This document shows, one piece after another, positions 23,401 to 33,603 of a stretch of 64,000 nt of DNA. Positions within the stretch are counted from its first letter, which is position 1; every line of letters starts with the position of its first letter. A program made the translations under genes and the position numbers. Under the pieces are notes generated by a model. It saw only the letters and a list, made by a program, of their open reading frames with translations, ran no database searches and was not told the DNA's origin. Source of the DNA: Diospyros lotus (lineage: Eukaryota > Streptophyta > Magnoliopsida > Ericales > Ebenaceae); assembly GCF_014633365.1 (NCBI RefSeq), contig NC_068346.1:35279191-35343190 (forward strand). The letters run 5' to 3'.

Positions 23401-26400
23401 AGGGGTGTTTCTTGGTTTTTTTTTATAAAAAAAGATAAAATTTGAACCTTGACATTATTGTCAAGTTCTACATTGTCTTCCATTGCATGAACATGCAACA
23501 GTCACAGCCATTTTCCTGCCATTTGAAATTGACACTGCATGGAACCATATCTCAGTAATCCATGAGCCCTTGGTGTAGATTTCATTTGAGCCTATAAACT
23601 GTTGCAAATTTCATTTAATGCAACAAATTCTGGTGGTACAACTTCCATTAGCACTTCCCCTAGTGGCACCATCTTTCGTGGATATCAAACAACCACCTCT
23701 CTGATGAAGACACCTCCAATCCCCTTTTTTGTCTTCATCCTTCTCTATCTGCTTTCTCTTCCTGTCTCTCTCTTGTGATCAGAAGTGATGGAAACTAATG
23801 CACCATCTCTCTAGGAATGCTTTTTCTTGTTCTTTCTTTCTTTCTTTTCTCTTTTTTTTTTTTTTTTTTGCTCTCTAGAATGCCTTTTTTTAGCTCTGTC
23901 ATTCTCCTCAATTCCTCCTTTCTTCTGTTCTTGACTTCTTTTGAATTGTATAATCGTCCATCATAATCAAATGTTAATTGTCAATTCAAAGTGCTCCCAA
24001 CTGTACAACTGGGTACTAACTTCTTCACACATTGCAAGCACATTCAAGAATTAATGTTTTATTCACTAAATTTGACTACTTCAGTATCTTGTTTGTACTT
24101 TCAATGACAATTCAAAGAATTATACTTCAAAGTATCAATTGCAAACTATTTATATATTTATGCACACAGGATGAAATTAGCTCTATATATTATAAAACCA
24201 TGACTATAAATCAAAACTTCATGAAATAATCCAGGGGCGGAGCCAGGATAAATTTTGGTTTGGGGTGGGGTGGGGGGGGGGGGGGGGGGGTTGAATAATA
24301 CAAAAATGTATAAAACAAAAGCATAGTTATCAAAGGCATGCTTCAGGTGCAGCTCTGTGCCCTCATCACCACCGAGGCACAGTGTCCATGCTTGAGGCAC
24401 TGCCTAGGCACATGCATTGTATATACAAGTGTACTAAAACCCTATTTATTGTCTATTTGTCATCTTAGATCTTATTTCTTGTTGATTTGATTGCATATTC
24501 TTGTATATCAGTGAGAGGCAAACCTAGTGGTGTAGGCCAAAGGTCTGCCGGATGCGCCACTCACTGGAGAACTACTCATATCTTCATTCTGCTTTATTTT
24601 CTTTCTTTCTTCTAATTTCTTTGGTAATTTAGAAGAAACTAATTCTTTACTATAATTATTTTTCACTGTATTTCACTCTTTTTTTTTTTGCTTTCTTCTA
24701 ATTTCAGTTACAATTTAGAAGAAACAAATGTTTTCATTGGGAGCTCTACTGATTTTTTTCTCTCTCTTCTAATTTCTTTTGCAATTTAAAAGAAACTAAT
24801 TATTTTCTTGTAATTGTTTTTATTGTGTGTTCTGTTGTAATTTTTTTTTCTTCTAATTGCAAAAGAAATTAGAAGAAACTAATTGTTTTCCTACAATAGT
24901 TTTTTGCAGTGTGTTTTGATGTAATTTTTTCTCTTTTCTAATCTCTTTTACAATTAGAAGAAACTAATTGTTTTTCTACAATAATATTATTTCTTATTAT
25001 AGGGTTAGTTATTTGTCATTTATGATCTTATGAGTTTGCATCTACCTTCTTATAGGTATATATAAAAAGAATAGTGTATAAATATTTTATAAGCATTTTT
25101 AATAAATGTGCGCCTCATGTGCCTAAGGCTCGTGCTTCACCTTGCGCCTCGTGCCTAGGCCCCAAGCATGAATTTGCACCTCAGAGCACATTGTGTCTTT
25201 GACAACTATGTACAAAAGTGAAGCCAATCCTAATTAAGTGCCAACAAAAATATGTTCTCAAAAGTAAAAAAAGTTATAATTAATCACAAATAAGATTCAT
25301 TGTTTCTTCCGTTTCTTCTCCTGCAAATATTTCAAAGACCATTTGGGTTTTTCTATTATGAAATTTGACATGTGTTTGAACTTTGAAGTTTTAAAATTTA
25401 GTTTTTGCTTTAAATATTATAAAAGCCAATATCAACGTGAGAGATTTTATAATACACAAGTGTTCACGTTAAACTTAAATAACAACCAATTAAATAAAGT
25501 AGAATTCAATGTCTTTGTTCATTTTAAAAGACAACTAGGTAAAGGTAACTTTTTCTTTTTACTAGTTACAAGCATGAGAGTTCCCAAGATTTTGTCTTCC
25601 CCGGGCGCGGGGGGGGGGGGGGGGGGGGGGGGGCATTCCATCAAAATCTAATTAGACTTCAACACACATAATACTATACCTATAACAATCATCCAAAAGC
25701 TTGGGTGGCCATGGCCCCTTTAGCCTTAATGTGGCTCTGCCACTGAAATAATTTGTAAATATGTCAAATTTACTTGCATACTTATTGATATGCTCCATTC
25801 TATACAACTCAATTCTGCAAAGCCATATCCTTACCACTTAGGGTCACTTACTAGGATCCATTGTTAGATCCTTGAATTTGACAGGAAGTTCTCACTGAAT
25901 TGGTGAGAATCCGGTTAAGAAATTAGAAGAAAATGAGAAGAATTTCAGAGGGGGAGGGAAGACAGAAAGATAGGAGGGAAATCCAAGAGAGAGCGAAGAG
26001 AGATTGAGAGGGAAATAAGAAGTTTTTGATTAATATCTTTTCTTTCTTTTATACTGAATGCAATCGGTAATTATATACTGATTGTAGCTAGCTTTTGGCG
26101 CCACAAGGGTCGCCACTTTTCAAAGTTACAGCTTTCAAAATATTGTAACTATCTAACTTCCTTCTAGAAGAATGACCTTTCATCTGCCCATTCCTTCTAC
26201 CCGAGAATGTATCCCCCCTTAGTTATTAGGAACACGACATCTGTTTCCTCAAGTAGGCTCTACTAAGAGTGATATACTCAATAAATTTAAGGCAACTATG
26301 TCCTTTTGCCTATACCATGATCTCCTTGACCTCTCTAATTTTGCCACACTCCATGTGGTTCACACCTATATAAAAGTGTGTTAATAAGCTTACCATGGGA

Positions 26401-28579
26401 AAAGCATGCAACAATAAGTAAAGAAAACACCACAAATAGTATAAGTAAGCCACAACTAGCAAAGAAACACACCTTTACAAGAAGAAAATTAACTGAAGCA
26501 ATCAGGAGGATAAAGATGAGACTACAAAGAAAAAAAAAAGAAAAAAATGGAGTTAAAAAAGTAAATGAATCTAGAAAGGATAATGAAACATTCAGAACCA
26601 TTAAGGATAGGAGCATACCAAGCTCCGTGAAGATATGACAAATAAACCAACGATATCAAAAGCCAAACAACGGACATTCCCTTTGCTTTTAGATGATGGT
26701 ATTGCCTTAACATATTAGCCATCAAGGTAAAAATTCCAAAAACAGCTGTAAGAATGGGTAAATTTCCACGGAAATTTCTCCATTGGGCATCAGATACATC
26801 CTACAACAGAAAAAAGAAGAAGGAAATGAGGAAAAGATAAGATATATAAGAAAAATTACTTCAATATTGATAATGATAATATGACATGTTATCAGTGGGA
26901 TCAGGTACACTTAACACCCGAGAAAATTGTTTTGATGATCATGAACAAATAAATTTACTGATTTATTTACCAAAAGGGAACAAGAACAAAAAAATGCAAA
27001 TAAAGAAATTCACAAGAATTCAGCAATAACATTTATAGAAAGCTAAAAGAATGCCTTTGTGAGTATTGGTCCACACTTTCATATATAATACGAGATCCAC
27101 CCACCAAATATTTCTCACTTGCATCATATGTGTCAAAATCTAGTAAACTTTACACCTTTCTCATTGATTTTAATCATCACTTGTTCTGGATCCCCTACAG
27201 CTCTATGCCTCTACCTCAACCCCAAAATGTTTGTATTTACTACATTCATCAAAGAAATAAAGCCACTTCACTGCAAACTTCCTTGTACAGCAAAAAAGAA
27301 AATGTAATATGGTTGATTAGTAGTCAGGGATGTACAGAACTATTAATAATGAAAATCTCATGTTATGGAATGGAAGTATAAATAATAAAAGGTAAAATAA
27401 GCACCAAGGGACTTACATCTTCCATATGAGGTGAAAGTTGCCTGCAACAAACATAGAAGAGGGTTGGGGGGGGGGGGGGGGGGGGGGGTAAATTGTTCTT
27501 GGAGCAGTCCTTTAGTTGATCTGACCAGGTTGACAAAAAGGCTTGATTGTGCTAAGCCACATGCTTCACTTAAAAGAGTTAAGCTATTTGTGAAAACTAA
27601 GTAAATAAAAGATAAGGAGATGGTTTTGTGATTAAATCCTACAAGGAGATAATCTCCCTTTTATGGACAAGGTGCTCACTCTTCATTTATGCATTCAACA
27701 GAGCGAAATATGCTTCTTAAGCCTTTATTTCTACAAATATAAAGACATATGTTCACGTATCCACTACAGGTATAACAGTGCATAAATTACTGCTAATTAG
27801 TTCCTTATGCCATCATTAGGTGAAACTTGATTAGATGGATAAGACAAAATGTTAGCCATTCTCATTGTGAACAAAGGGCAAGAAAACCTTCTCGATTAGT
27901 TACGTTGCAAGTTACGAATTTGTCAGAGAACGTCACTTTAGGTACATGTCCAAAACTCATAATACGGCACTTATAATTACAATTCGCAACGATTTTTGCA
28001 ACCTCTTTATTGTTTGGAACCAAAAATGGAACTCATGCATATCACTAAAAGAGAAGGAAATCTATCCTGCATTTCATTCGCCCCATGAATCTTCAACTGC
28101 ATTAGCATTCAATCGCCTGTTGAACTAAAAAACTGACAATACAATTTCACATCCGCTACAGTAAATCCGAGATCAATTATTCTGTCGACCACACTCAATC
28201 GCAAATTCTTAAGCCAAAATTTAATGTCACCAACTCCTAATTCGTTTCCGCGATAATGTTGGAGATCGAAGGAAGTAATTAAGCAATTCAAATAATGCAC
28301 ATAACATACATTAAGCCGATCCCAGAACCAGCCATAACGCAAGCCATAGAGTCTTCCGTAATGATCTTCAACAGAAAAAAACCAAATATAGTCAAAAGCG
28401 TGATGGAAAGATACAGATTCGAGTTCTAGAATCATACTCTAGGAGAGGAAAATTAGTCCGGAGAAAGAGACAGTACCGTGCGCAAGTTGGAGGGAGCGAC
28501 GAATGATGAAAACGTAAAAGGCAAAAGCGTAGAGAACAAGGAATACGAGTTCCCTTCGCCGCCAAGAGCTTCTGTCCAT
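8467..28579 (-). CDS. MBOAT-family (GUP1-like) membrane O-acyltransferase, 19 exons
   Basis: A complete spliced gene encoding 524 aa. Exons (- strand, 5' to 3'): 28579-28477, 28365-28310, 26800-26619, 26521-26473, 22796-22693, 22587-22523, 17053-16983, 15908-15849, 15741-15628, 15105-14981, 14888-14837, 10160-10098, 9964-9855, 9771-9679, 9567-9486, 9357-9280, 8815-8740, 8644-8595, 8508-8467. All introns are GT..AG, phases agree, the sum is 1575 nt, and there is no internal stop. The protein starts [20 protein letters not shown] and has many hydrophobic segments. MBOAT signatures are [20 protein letters not shown] (N374, H376) and [17 protein letters not shown], where His412 matches the essential MBOAT His. 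The likely role is transferring acyl groups in the ER or other endomembranes; yeast GUP1 remodels GPI anchors. The plant substrate is not deducible here. The gene is intact despite about 18.5 kb of TE-laden introns. Confidence is high for family and model, lower for function. Confidence 0.93.
10161..11427. other. MBOAT intron 11, first part
   Basis: AT-rich intron sequence upstream (in + coordinates) of the nested inverted-repeat elements. No gene or TE border could be supported. Confidence 0.5.
11783..13323. mobile_element. MULE-type element with about 200-bp terminal inverted repeats
   Basis: Both ends show the 9-bp target duplication atatataaa (11774-11782 and 13324-13332), the Mutator-family length. 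The terminal inverted repeats start gggctattagcaccaaaaag and run about 200 bp on each side (right arm about 13120-13323). They continue imperfectly into CA/TA microsatellites (12015-12145 left, 12915-13095 right). The middle holds a GC-rich segment (12148-12245) and a minisatellite. There is no transposase, so it is non-autonomous. It is nested in the outer element, in MBOAT intron 11. Confidence 0.8.
12296..12920. repeat. Minisatellite of tcggacttttcc units
   Basis: About 600 bp are built from short variants of tcggacttttccgatcgg and related units, grouped into a higher-order repeat that includes cagccttcattctcagac. It is the core of the MULE. ORFs read through it on both strands only because the repeat lacks stops; they are not genes. 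Confidence 0.85.
14005..14592 (+). mobile_element. Old 5'-truncated RTE-like LINE relic
   Basis: The translated stretch at 14010-14167 ([20 protein letters not shown], then [19 protein letters not shown]) aligns with the C-terminal part of the LINE RT at 2098-3177 ([36 protein letters not shown]). The 3' end, ctgactccacctaatgag then attgttattgtat, near 14551-14592 is a decayed form of the same LINE tail. It lies in MBOAT intron 11 in the opposite orientation to the gene. Confidence 0.75.
16088..16206. repeat. 60-bp perfect tandem duplication
   Basis: Two copies of a unit starting gttgtacacatataatcaac occur with period 60 and no mismatch over 59 bp (16088-16146 and 16148-16206). It lies in MBOAT intron 7 and does not touch splice sites. 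Confidence 0.95.
17240..17500 (+). mobile_element. L1-type LINE C-terminal fragment
   Basis: One frame reads [20 protein letters not shown] followed by KNAESSTFF. This pattern, WxIWxERNxRxF near the end of ORF2, is typical of plant L1 LINEs. It is a short relic with stops downstream, in MBOAT intron 6. Confidence 0.6.
17957..18275 (+). repeat. 5' LTR of the non-autonomous element
   Basis: 319 bp, starting tgtgatgacccaagg and ending aggaccgtgaca. It contains a TATA-like cctataaatagg near 18074 and a CT-rich 3' half. Confidence 0.88.
20312..20625 (+). repeat. 3' LTR of the non-autonomous element
   Basis: 314 bp, starting tgtcacaacccaagg and ending agaagcgtgaca. It differs from the 5' LTR by scattered substitutions and small indels, so the insertion is not very recent. 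Confidence 0.88.
20631..21410. other. MBOAT intron 6 between LTR element and psbB fragment
   Basis: Plain intron sequence; nothing recognised. Confidence 0.5.
21411..21670 (-). pseudogene. psbB: Nuclear plastid DNA: psbB (CP47) fragment
   Basis: The - strand reads [20 protein letters not shown] followed by [15 protein letters not shown] and [18 protein letters not shown], unmistakably the large lumenal loop region of the photosystem II core antenna protein CP47. About 260 bp are present of a gene of about 1.5 kb. There is no start, and differences from the usual CP47 (for example [18 protein letters not shown]) show it has drifted. It is an inert organelle-DNA insertion in MBOAT intron 6, not a working gene. 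Confidence 0.9.
22334..22348 (+). repeat. Poly(G) run, 15 nt
   Basis: Follows gcggcgga in MBOAT intron 6. It is a poly(C) run in the gene's transcript. Confidence 0.9.
22797..24223. other. MBOAT intron 4, proximal part
   Basis: AT-rich intron sequence with a T-rich stretch near 23820-23870. No gene or TE border was found here. Confidence 0.5.
24272..24290 (+). repeat. Poly(G) run, 19 nt
   Basis: Lies 40 bp inside the left end of the hAT element, preceded by ggggtggggt. Confidence 0.9.
24324..25211. mobile_element. Foldback element nested in the hAT element
   Basis: Left end atagttatcaaaggcatgct and right end (opposite strand) catagttgtcaaagacacaa form long imperfect inverted arms rich in gaggcac-type motifs. 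A direct repeat acaaaag flanks it and may be its target duplication. The middle (about 24600-24995) is several imperfect copies of a unit with agaagaaactaattg. It does not encode anything. Confidence 0.6.
25609..25633 (+). repeat. Poly(G) run, 25 nt
   Basis: Lies inside the right part of the hAT element, preceded by ccgggcgc. Confidence 0.9.
27466..27488 (+). repeat. Poly(G) run, 23 nt
   Basis: Lies in MBOAT intron 2, outside any TE border I can see. Confidence 0.9.
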
Positions 28580-29264
28580 GGCGGTTCGCCGGCGAGCTGT
28601 TGCCTCGCTTTGGAAGTCTAAGTTGGCTTTCAGGGTTGGACGAAGTGGGATCCGATTTTAATATTTGGGCTTGACCGAACCGCACCCGTTACCTTATGGG
28701 GCTCGGTCTAGCGTGACCCGATCCAGTACGGCCCTTTTGTTGTAGAAACTGTCGCAGCTGCTGCATCGTCGTGTAATTTTTTTTATTGAAAAGAAGGTTA
28801 ATAAATAAATAAATATCAAACTTTAATTAGTTTATTAATTAATTTTACAATATTAAAATTATATAATTCATTTTTTATAATGTGTTAAATTTTTATTTTT
28901 TAATTTAGAGTTTGTCATTACATGTTAGAAAAAGTAGATTAGATCAGTAATTCAAATGGAATAAATTAAATTTATGTTAAGAATTAAATCGAACTAACTG
29001 AATAAATTAAAAAATTAAAAAAACTAAATTAATTGAAAAAATGTATAAACTAAAAAATACTAGAAAAAGGGGAACAAACCAAAAATAACAAAGCCTAAAA
29101 ACAATGCCATTTTTAATATTTTAGTTGGTTAGGATAAATTTTTTTTTAAATGGAGACTGCATAAAAAAAATCAAAATTATTAAATTTAAAAATTAAATTG
29201 AACTGATTTACAATTTGAATCAAATAGAATTAGTAAATTTAGTTACTTTGGTTCGATTATTTTG

Positions 29265-29520
29265 GTCCAAAATGTGAAATTGCTCACTCCAAACGCCCCC
29301 TACACCCAGCCCGACAAGACGTGAGAGGAGGTTAATCATGGTGACCCAGCTGAACGCAGTGGCTAGACCCGGGCTCACCGCGCATAAGGAGCCCCCTCAC
29401 TTTAGAGAGAGGTACCCCACACTATCGCTTGCGAGATTCGATCATTGATTTTGGTTCAAGATTCACCACAAAAGGCACTTTGTGCCCCCTTCTTGACCAA
29501 CTGGGCTGCCCATGAGGGCG
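29265..29520 (-). mobile_element. SINE-like insertion, tRNA-type boxes
   Basis: A GC-rich 256-bp block in AT-rich DNA, flanked by gttcgattattttg (29251-29264) and gtttgattattttg (29521-29534), a 14-bp target duplication with one mismatch. On the - strand it begins ccgccctcatgggcagccc, with gcccagttggtcaag resembling a Pol III A box and tgatcgaatctcgc resembling a B box. It is absent at the matching place (about 61195) in the duplicated segment. Family and tail were not determined. Confidence 0.65.
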
Positions 29521-29534
29521 GTTTGATTATTTTG

Positions 29535-31200
29535 ATTTAACAGAAATGTTGTTCATTCTTATTTATCTGCATAATTAATTTAGAAAAATAAAAAATTAAT
29601 AATTAATATACTAAAAGAGTATTAAATATATAAACTTGAATAATGTTACAAGATTAATAGAAAATTAAAAGTTTAAATAAAAATTAATAATTTTTTTAAA
29701 AAATTATATAACTCAACTAACCAAAGTTTGGTAATTTTTTATAATTAATCCTAAAAAATAAAATAAAATTACAAACTTATATGTTTAAAGGTACAAATAG
29801 TGTTTACTTATTTAGAAAAATTATAAATTAGTTTTTAAATAGTTTTATTTTTTATAGGCTTTTTTTTCTTTTATTTTAATACATCTTATTCTTTATATCT
29901 GAATATCTTATCAATAGGTCGGTTTGGTTATATTTTATAGAAAATTCAATTTTCTATGTTGGAATAATTGGATTAATCGAACCAACAAAAATATAAATTG
30001 ACGTAATTTTTTTAAAACTTTTATTGAGTTGGCACTTGAAATTTACAATTGGTTTTTGATTTTTTTTTTTTTTTGTCAATCGGTTAGTTTGATTTCTTTG
30101 ATCTATTGAAAGTTTAATTTTTTTCGATTTTTTGTGTTAGTTCGATTTTAGATTCTTGGTTCAGTTTTATACAATTTATGTTCGGTTATTAGTTAGTTTA
30201 GTTATTTGATTTAATCGATCAATTTAGTTTGATTTTGTCTCTCAATTCAATTAATTTGGTTTGTTGATTTTGATCGGTAAATGAATCAACTATTTTGCAT
30301 ACCTTTAAATATGAATACAAATAATTGAATATCTAAAAATGAGAAAATGATATTTTTTCAAAAAAGTTAGAAACAAAAAATACGGAGAAACGCACAAATA
30401 AAAAGAATTGCAAATGATTTTTTGTAAATATAATTTTTAGTATATAAAATTATAAAAAATAATAATATAATATAAGAATAAATATAAATTCTATAATGCA
30501 TTCAAACAAATTTTGAAAATAAATTCTTATAAAAATAAAAAAAAATGGTTAGAGACGAAAAAAAATTCATAACTGAAAATTTGGTTAGAGATAGAAATTT
30601 TGTTTCCATCCATAACATCTTCATGAATTTTTAATATTAAAAAATAGCCCAAATAGTCCAAAAATATTTTAAAATTATAGGAATAGCTCAGAAATATTTT
30701 TTGGGTTTTTTGGGGTTTCGAAAATGTACAAAATGTTGAAACGACACCCTCAAAACGTTTCATATATTATAGATTATATCAGCATAGATTTACAAAAAAA
30801 AAAAAAAATTAAAAAGCTATAATCTATCCTTGTTGAGTTATCTCAATAACTTGATTGAATTATAAAAAAAGAAAAATCCTATTTTAAAGAAAGGTTAATT
30901 TGATTGGATTTCATTGGTTTGATTATTTCTCTACTATATGTCGATTTTGAATTTAAATTTATAAACTCAATCACGGTGAATTTAAGTTTGGGTTAATAAA
31001 ATACCATTCCAGAAAGCTAAATTAGCATGGGAGGTAAATTTAATTTTTCAAACACGAGGGGCCTTTTTGGAAAGGGCAGCAGTGTAATTTAATAGAATGG
31101 AAGGGCATCTCGTCTAAAAAGCTTCCAACGGCATAGTACGCGTAGCGTATCGTATCGCAGCGTAGCCTTTATAGCTTGAGAAGAATGCTACTTGGCGCGC
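29535..31200. other. AT-rich intergenic stretch
   Basis: Very AT-rich sequence with short patches of similarity to 61560-62200. No gene or element border is seen. Confidence 0.5.
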
Positions 31201-31210
31201 TGCCAGCTCT

Positions 31211-31219
31211 CTATATATG
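31211..31219 (+). promoter_or_regulatory. TATA box of NUP98 copy 1
   Basis: ctatatatg, 140 bp upstream of the start codon, in a stretch that is nearly identical in copy 2. The equivalent in copy 2 is at 62264-62273. Confidence 0.6.
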
Positions 31220-31957
31220 ACCCTACTAAAGGAAGATCCATTGCTTCGAATCGAGTTATGCTTTGCCTTTGAATCTCTTCCTGGAACATTGTTGATTCAT
31301 CCATTCAACTCACCGCCGCATAATTCGCTTCGCTCAGCCGGGAATTTGTTCCCCCAAGATGTTCGGGGCCGGATCTGGTAAGTGTCTCCACTTCTTATTT
31401 ATCTTGCGGACATATACGTAGACGTGTGTAATCTGTGGATTTAATGCAATTGTTTTTGTAGAAAATATTACAGTAGTTGTAGTGTTCGTTTCTGGATGGA
31501 ATCGGGTTCAAGTTTTTGAAATGATGGTGGTTTATTGATTGATTTCTTGCCTGATTCCTGGGCTTTCCATAGTGTAATTGTGCATTTGATTCAGTCTGCA
31601 CTAGTGAGGCAACTTTAACATGCAATGATAGATTGTTTTTTATTACTCATTTCTTCTCCTGGCGTGTTTGTGTTTATGGGTTTATTCATCAATTCCTTGA
31701 AGAACTTTGCAATTTGTTGGATAGTGCTGTAGGAATAAATTTCTATCCACAATGTTAATGGCATTGCTTTTTATATGGCAATCGCCAGAAACTACATGTT
31801 TCAATTGAGCCTGAGGTGGATTAGGTGGAATTTGAAACAAAGCCTCCAAGTTTATGGTTGGTCCTAGAGAGCAACTTCTGTTCTTTTGGGCTGCCACATG
31901 CGAGTTAAGATCATTGTACTTGTTTCTTAATATTTTCATTTTCTTATGGCAGGTTTT

Positions 31958-33222
31958 TGTTGGAATTAATGGATTGAAAGAGTCTCTAAGTTGCAAAGTG
32001 TCCTTTAATGTGGGAAAATAATTCCGCATTGAAAAACGCCTTATGGTGTGCTCTAGTCACTAAAGTTGACTTCCAAGAAGTTGGAGTCAACTTTCCAAGA
32101 AAGACTCTTGGTTACATCGACTTTGCATAATAGGCTTTCGGCTAGGTCAACTATGGCTTTGCTAGAACGCCTTATGGTGCGCTCTAGTCACTAAAGTTGA
32201 CTTCCAAGAAGTTGGAGTCAACTGTCCAAGAAAGACTCTTGGTTAGATCAACTTTGCATAATAGGCTTTCGACTAGGTCGACTATGGCTTTGCTATAGTC
32301 AACTTTAGCACACTAGGAGTCGACTATGGCTTTGCTATAATCAACTCTAGCACACCGGGAGTCAACTATGGCTTTGCTATAATCAACTCTAGCACATTGG
32401 GAGTTGACTATGGATGCAGGGAGTTGACTATAGATGATTGGGGGTTGACTATGGATGCAAGGAGTCAACTCCCAGTCCAATTTTTGGAGAAAACACTCCA
32501 GAAATGCATAGTCGAATGGCTCAATGACGTGGCAAGCGGACCGATGTGGCGCAGGCATCTAGGATGCACGTGCATTGCATGCCTCTATGTAGTGGGGTGC
32601 AGAGTGGACGCAACCGTTCATATGGGATGCGAGTGAGTGGACACGTCCGTTTGGATAAGAAAGGTACATGGTAAAGGATGCGGACTTTCATGAGAGGGTG
32701 CAATCTAGATCGCTAGATCACGCCCAAATCTAAAAGGATGCAATTTGAAGATTCAGATGAATCCGGATCAAACAACATGCCCTTTCATAATTGGACACTT
32801 GGAAACTACAAATAGGACCCCCCTAATTCCATTCCCATTATCCTAATCAATTCGAGTTTATTGCTTTCTTTCTTTCCTTCTCCAATATATTTTCTTACTA
32901 CATTACTTCAAAGTACGTCAGATTCTAATCTCTTTCCCTCCGGACAAGAAGAGCATGATCAAGTTTGGTTTCACCCATCAAGGTTAGTATTGCGCGCTGT
33001 ACTAATTTTTGAAAGAAGTGTTGTATCTTGGGAGACAGACGTCCATTGATCCTTTAGCATCATTAAGGGGGCGAAATATGTTTTAAGGAGATTTGCTTCG
33101 GCATATCTCACTTCAATTCGGTTCTATGTTCTTTTTCCAAATCTCCTTTCATTATACAATTGTGTTTCTATTTTATTGTTAATGTGGACATTTTCCTAGT
33201 CAAATTCATATTTAAAACAACA
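31958..33222. mobile_element. Solo LTR at the NUP98 exon 2 acceptor, 1265 bp
   Basis: Starts tgttggaattaatgg and ends tttaaaacaaca, with the 5-bp target duplication gtttt on both sides (31953-31957 and 33223-33227). The paralogue in copy 2 (around 63014) has one gtttt and no insertion, proving the borders. No internal retroelement region remains, so it is a recombined solo LTR. It contains direct repeats (see 32037-32470). Confidence 0.92.
32037..32470. repeat. 131-bp direct repeat plus short repeats inside the solo LTR
   Basis: cgccttatggtg at 32037 recurs at 32168 with nearly the same following 130 bp (aagttgacttccaagaagtt and so on). From about 32280 to 32470 shorter units around gtcaactatggctttgctat and gggagttgactatgga follow. 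Confidence 0.85.
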
Positions 33223-33603
33223 GTTTTGAGCAGTCATCTAGTAGCCCATTTGGGTTTGCATTAGGTTATGGGCGGAAAGGCAACACAAGTAGTACATTCA
33301 CTCCCACACCATTTGGGAGTCCAACACCTTTTGGTTCACACACAGGAGGATCAATATTTGGTGGAACTTCAAGTATTGTCTCTGGAGCATACTTTGCACT
33401 CTCAGGGGAAAAATCTACATATACTGCTCCACCTTCTCCTGCTTTTGGGAGCTCTCTCACCTTTTTGGTGGATAATACTCAAATGATATGAGTCAGTTTC
33501 TTTTACAGTTAGGTTGTGTTAACAATGACACCAGATGAGTAATATTAAACTGGTACTAGGACTTAGAAGTCGTGACTCGATAGTCCATTATTCTGCAAAT
33601 TAG

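Larger units (their letters stand above)
24232..25745. mobile_element. hAT-type non-autonomous element
   Basis: The ends are caggggcggagccagg and, on the opposite strand, cagtggcagagccaca, a good hAT terminal inverted repeat of the kind often seen in plants. The flanking 8-bp target duplication is aaataatc/aaataatt (24224-24231 and 25746-25753, one mismatch), the hAT length. There is no transposase. A second inverted-repeat element and two long G runs lie inside it. It sits in MBOAT intron 4. Confidence 0.8.
28580..31358. promoter_or_regulatory. Divergent intergenic region between MBOAT and NUP98 copy 1
   Basis: The MBOAT start codon (28579, - strand) and NUP98 start codon (31359, + strand) face away from each other across 2.8 kb. 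The region therefore holds both promoters. Most of it is very AT-rich apart from a SINE-like insertion at 29265-29520. The ends near each gene are the parts best conserved with the duplicate at 60521-62417. No clear TATA box was seen for MBOAT. Confidence 0.7.

Noticed and set aside
28392..28685. 97-aa ORF overlapping MBOAT exon 1
   Set aside because: Different frame from the exon that splices correctly to exon 2; it is a shadow.
32313..32703. ORFs in the middle of the solo LTR
   Set aside because: They fall in direct repeats of a non-coding LTR and lie on both strands.
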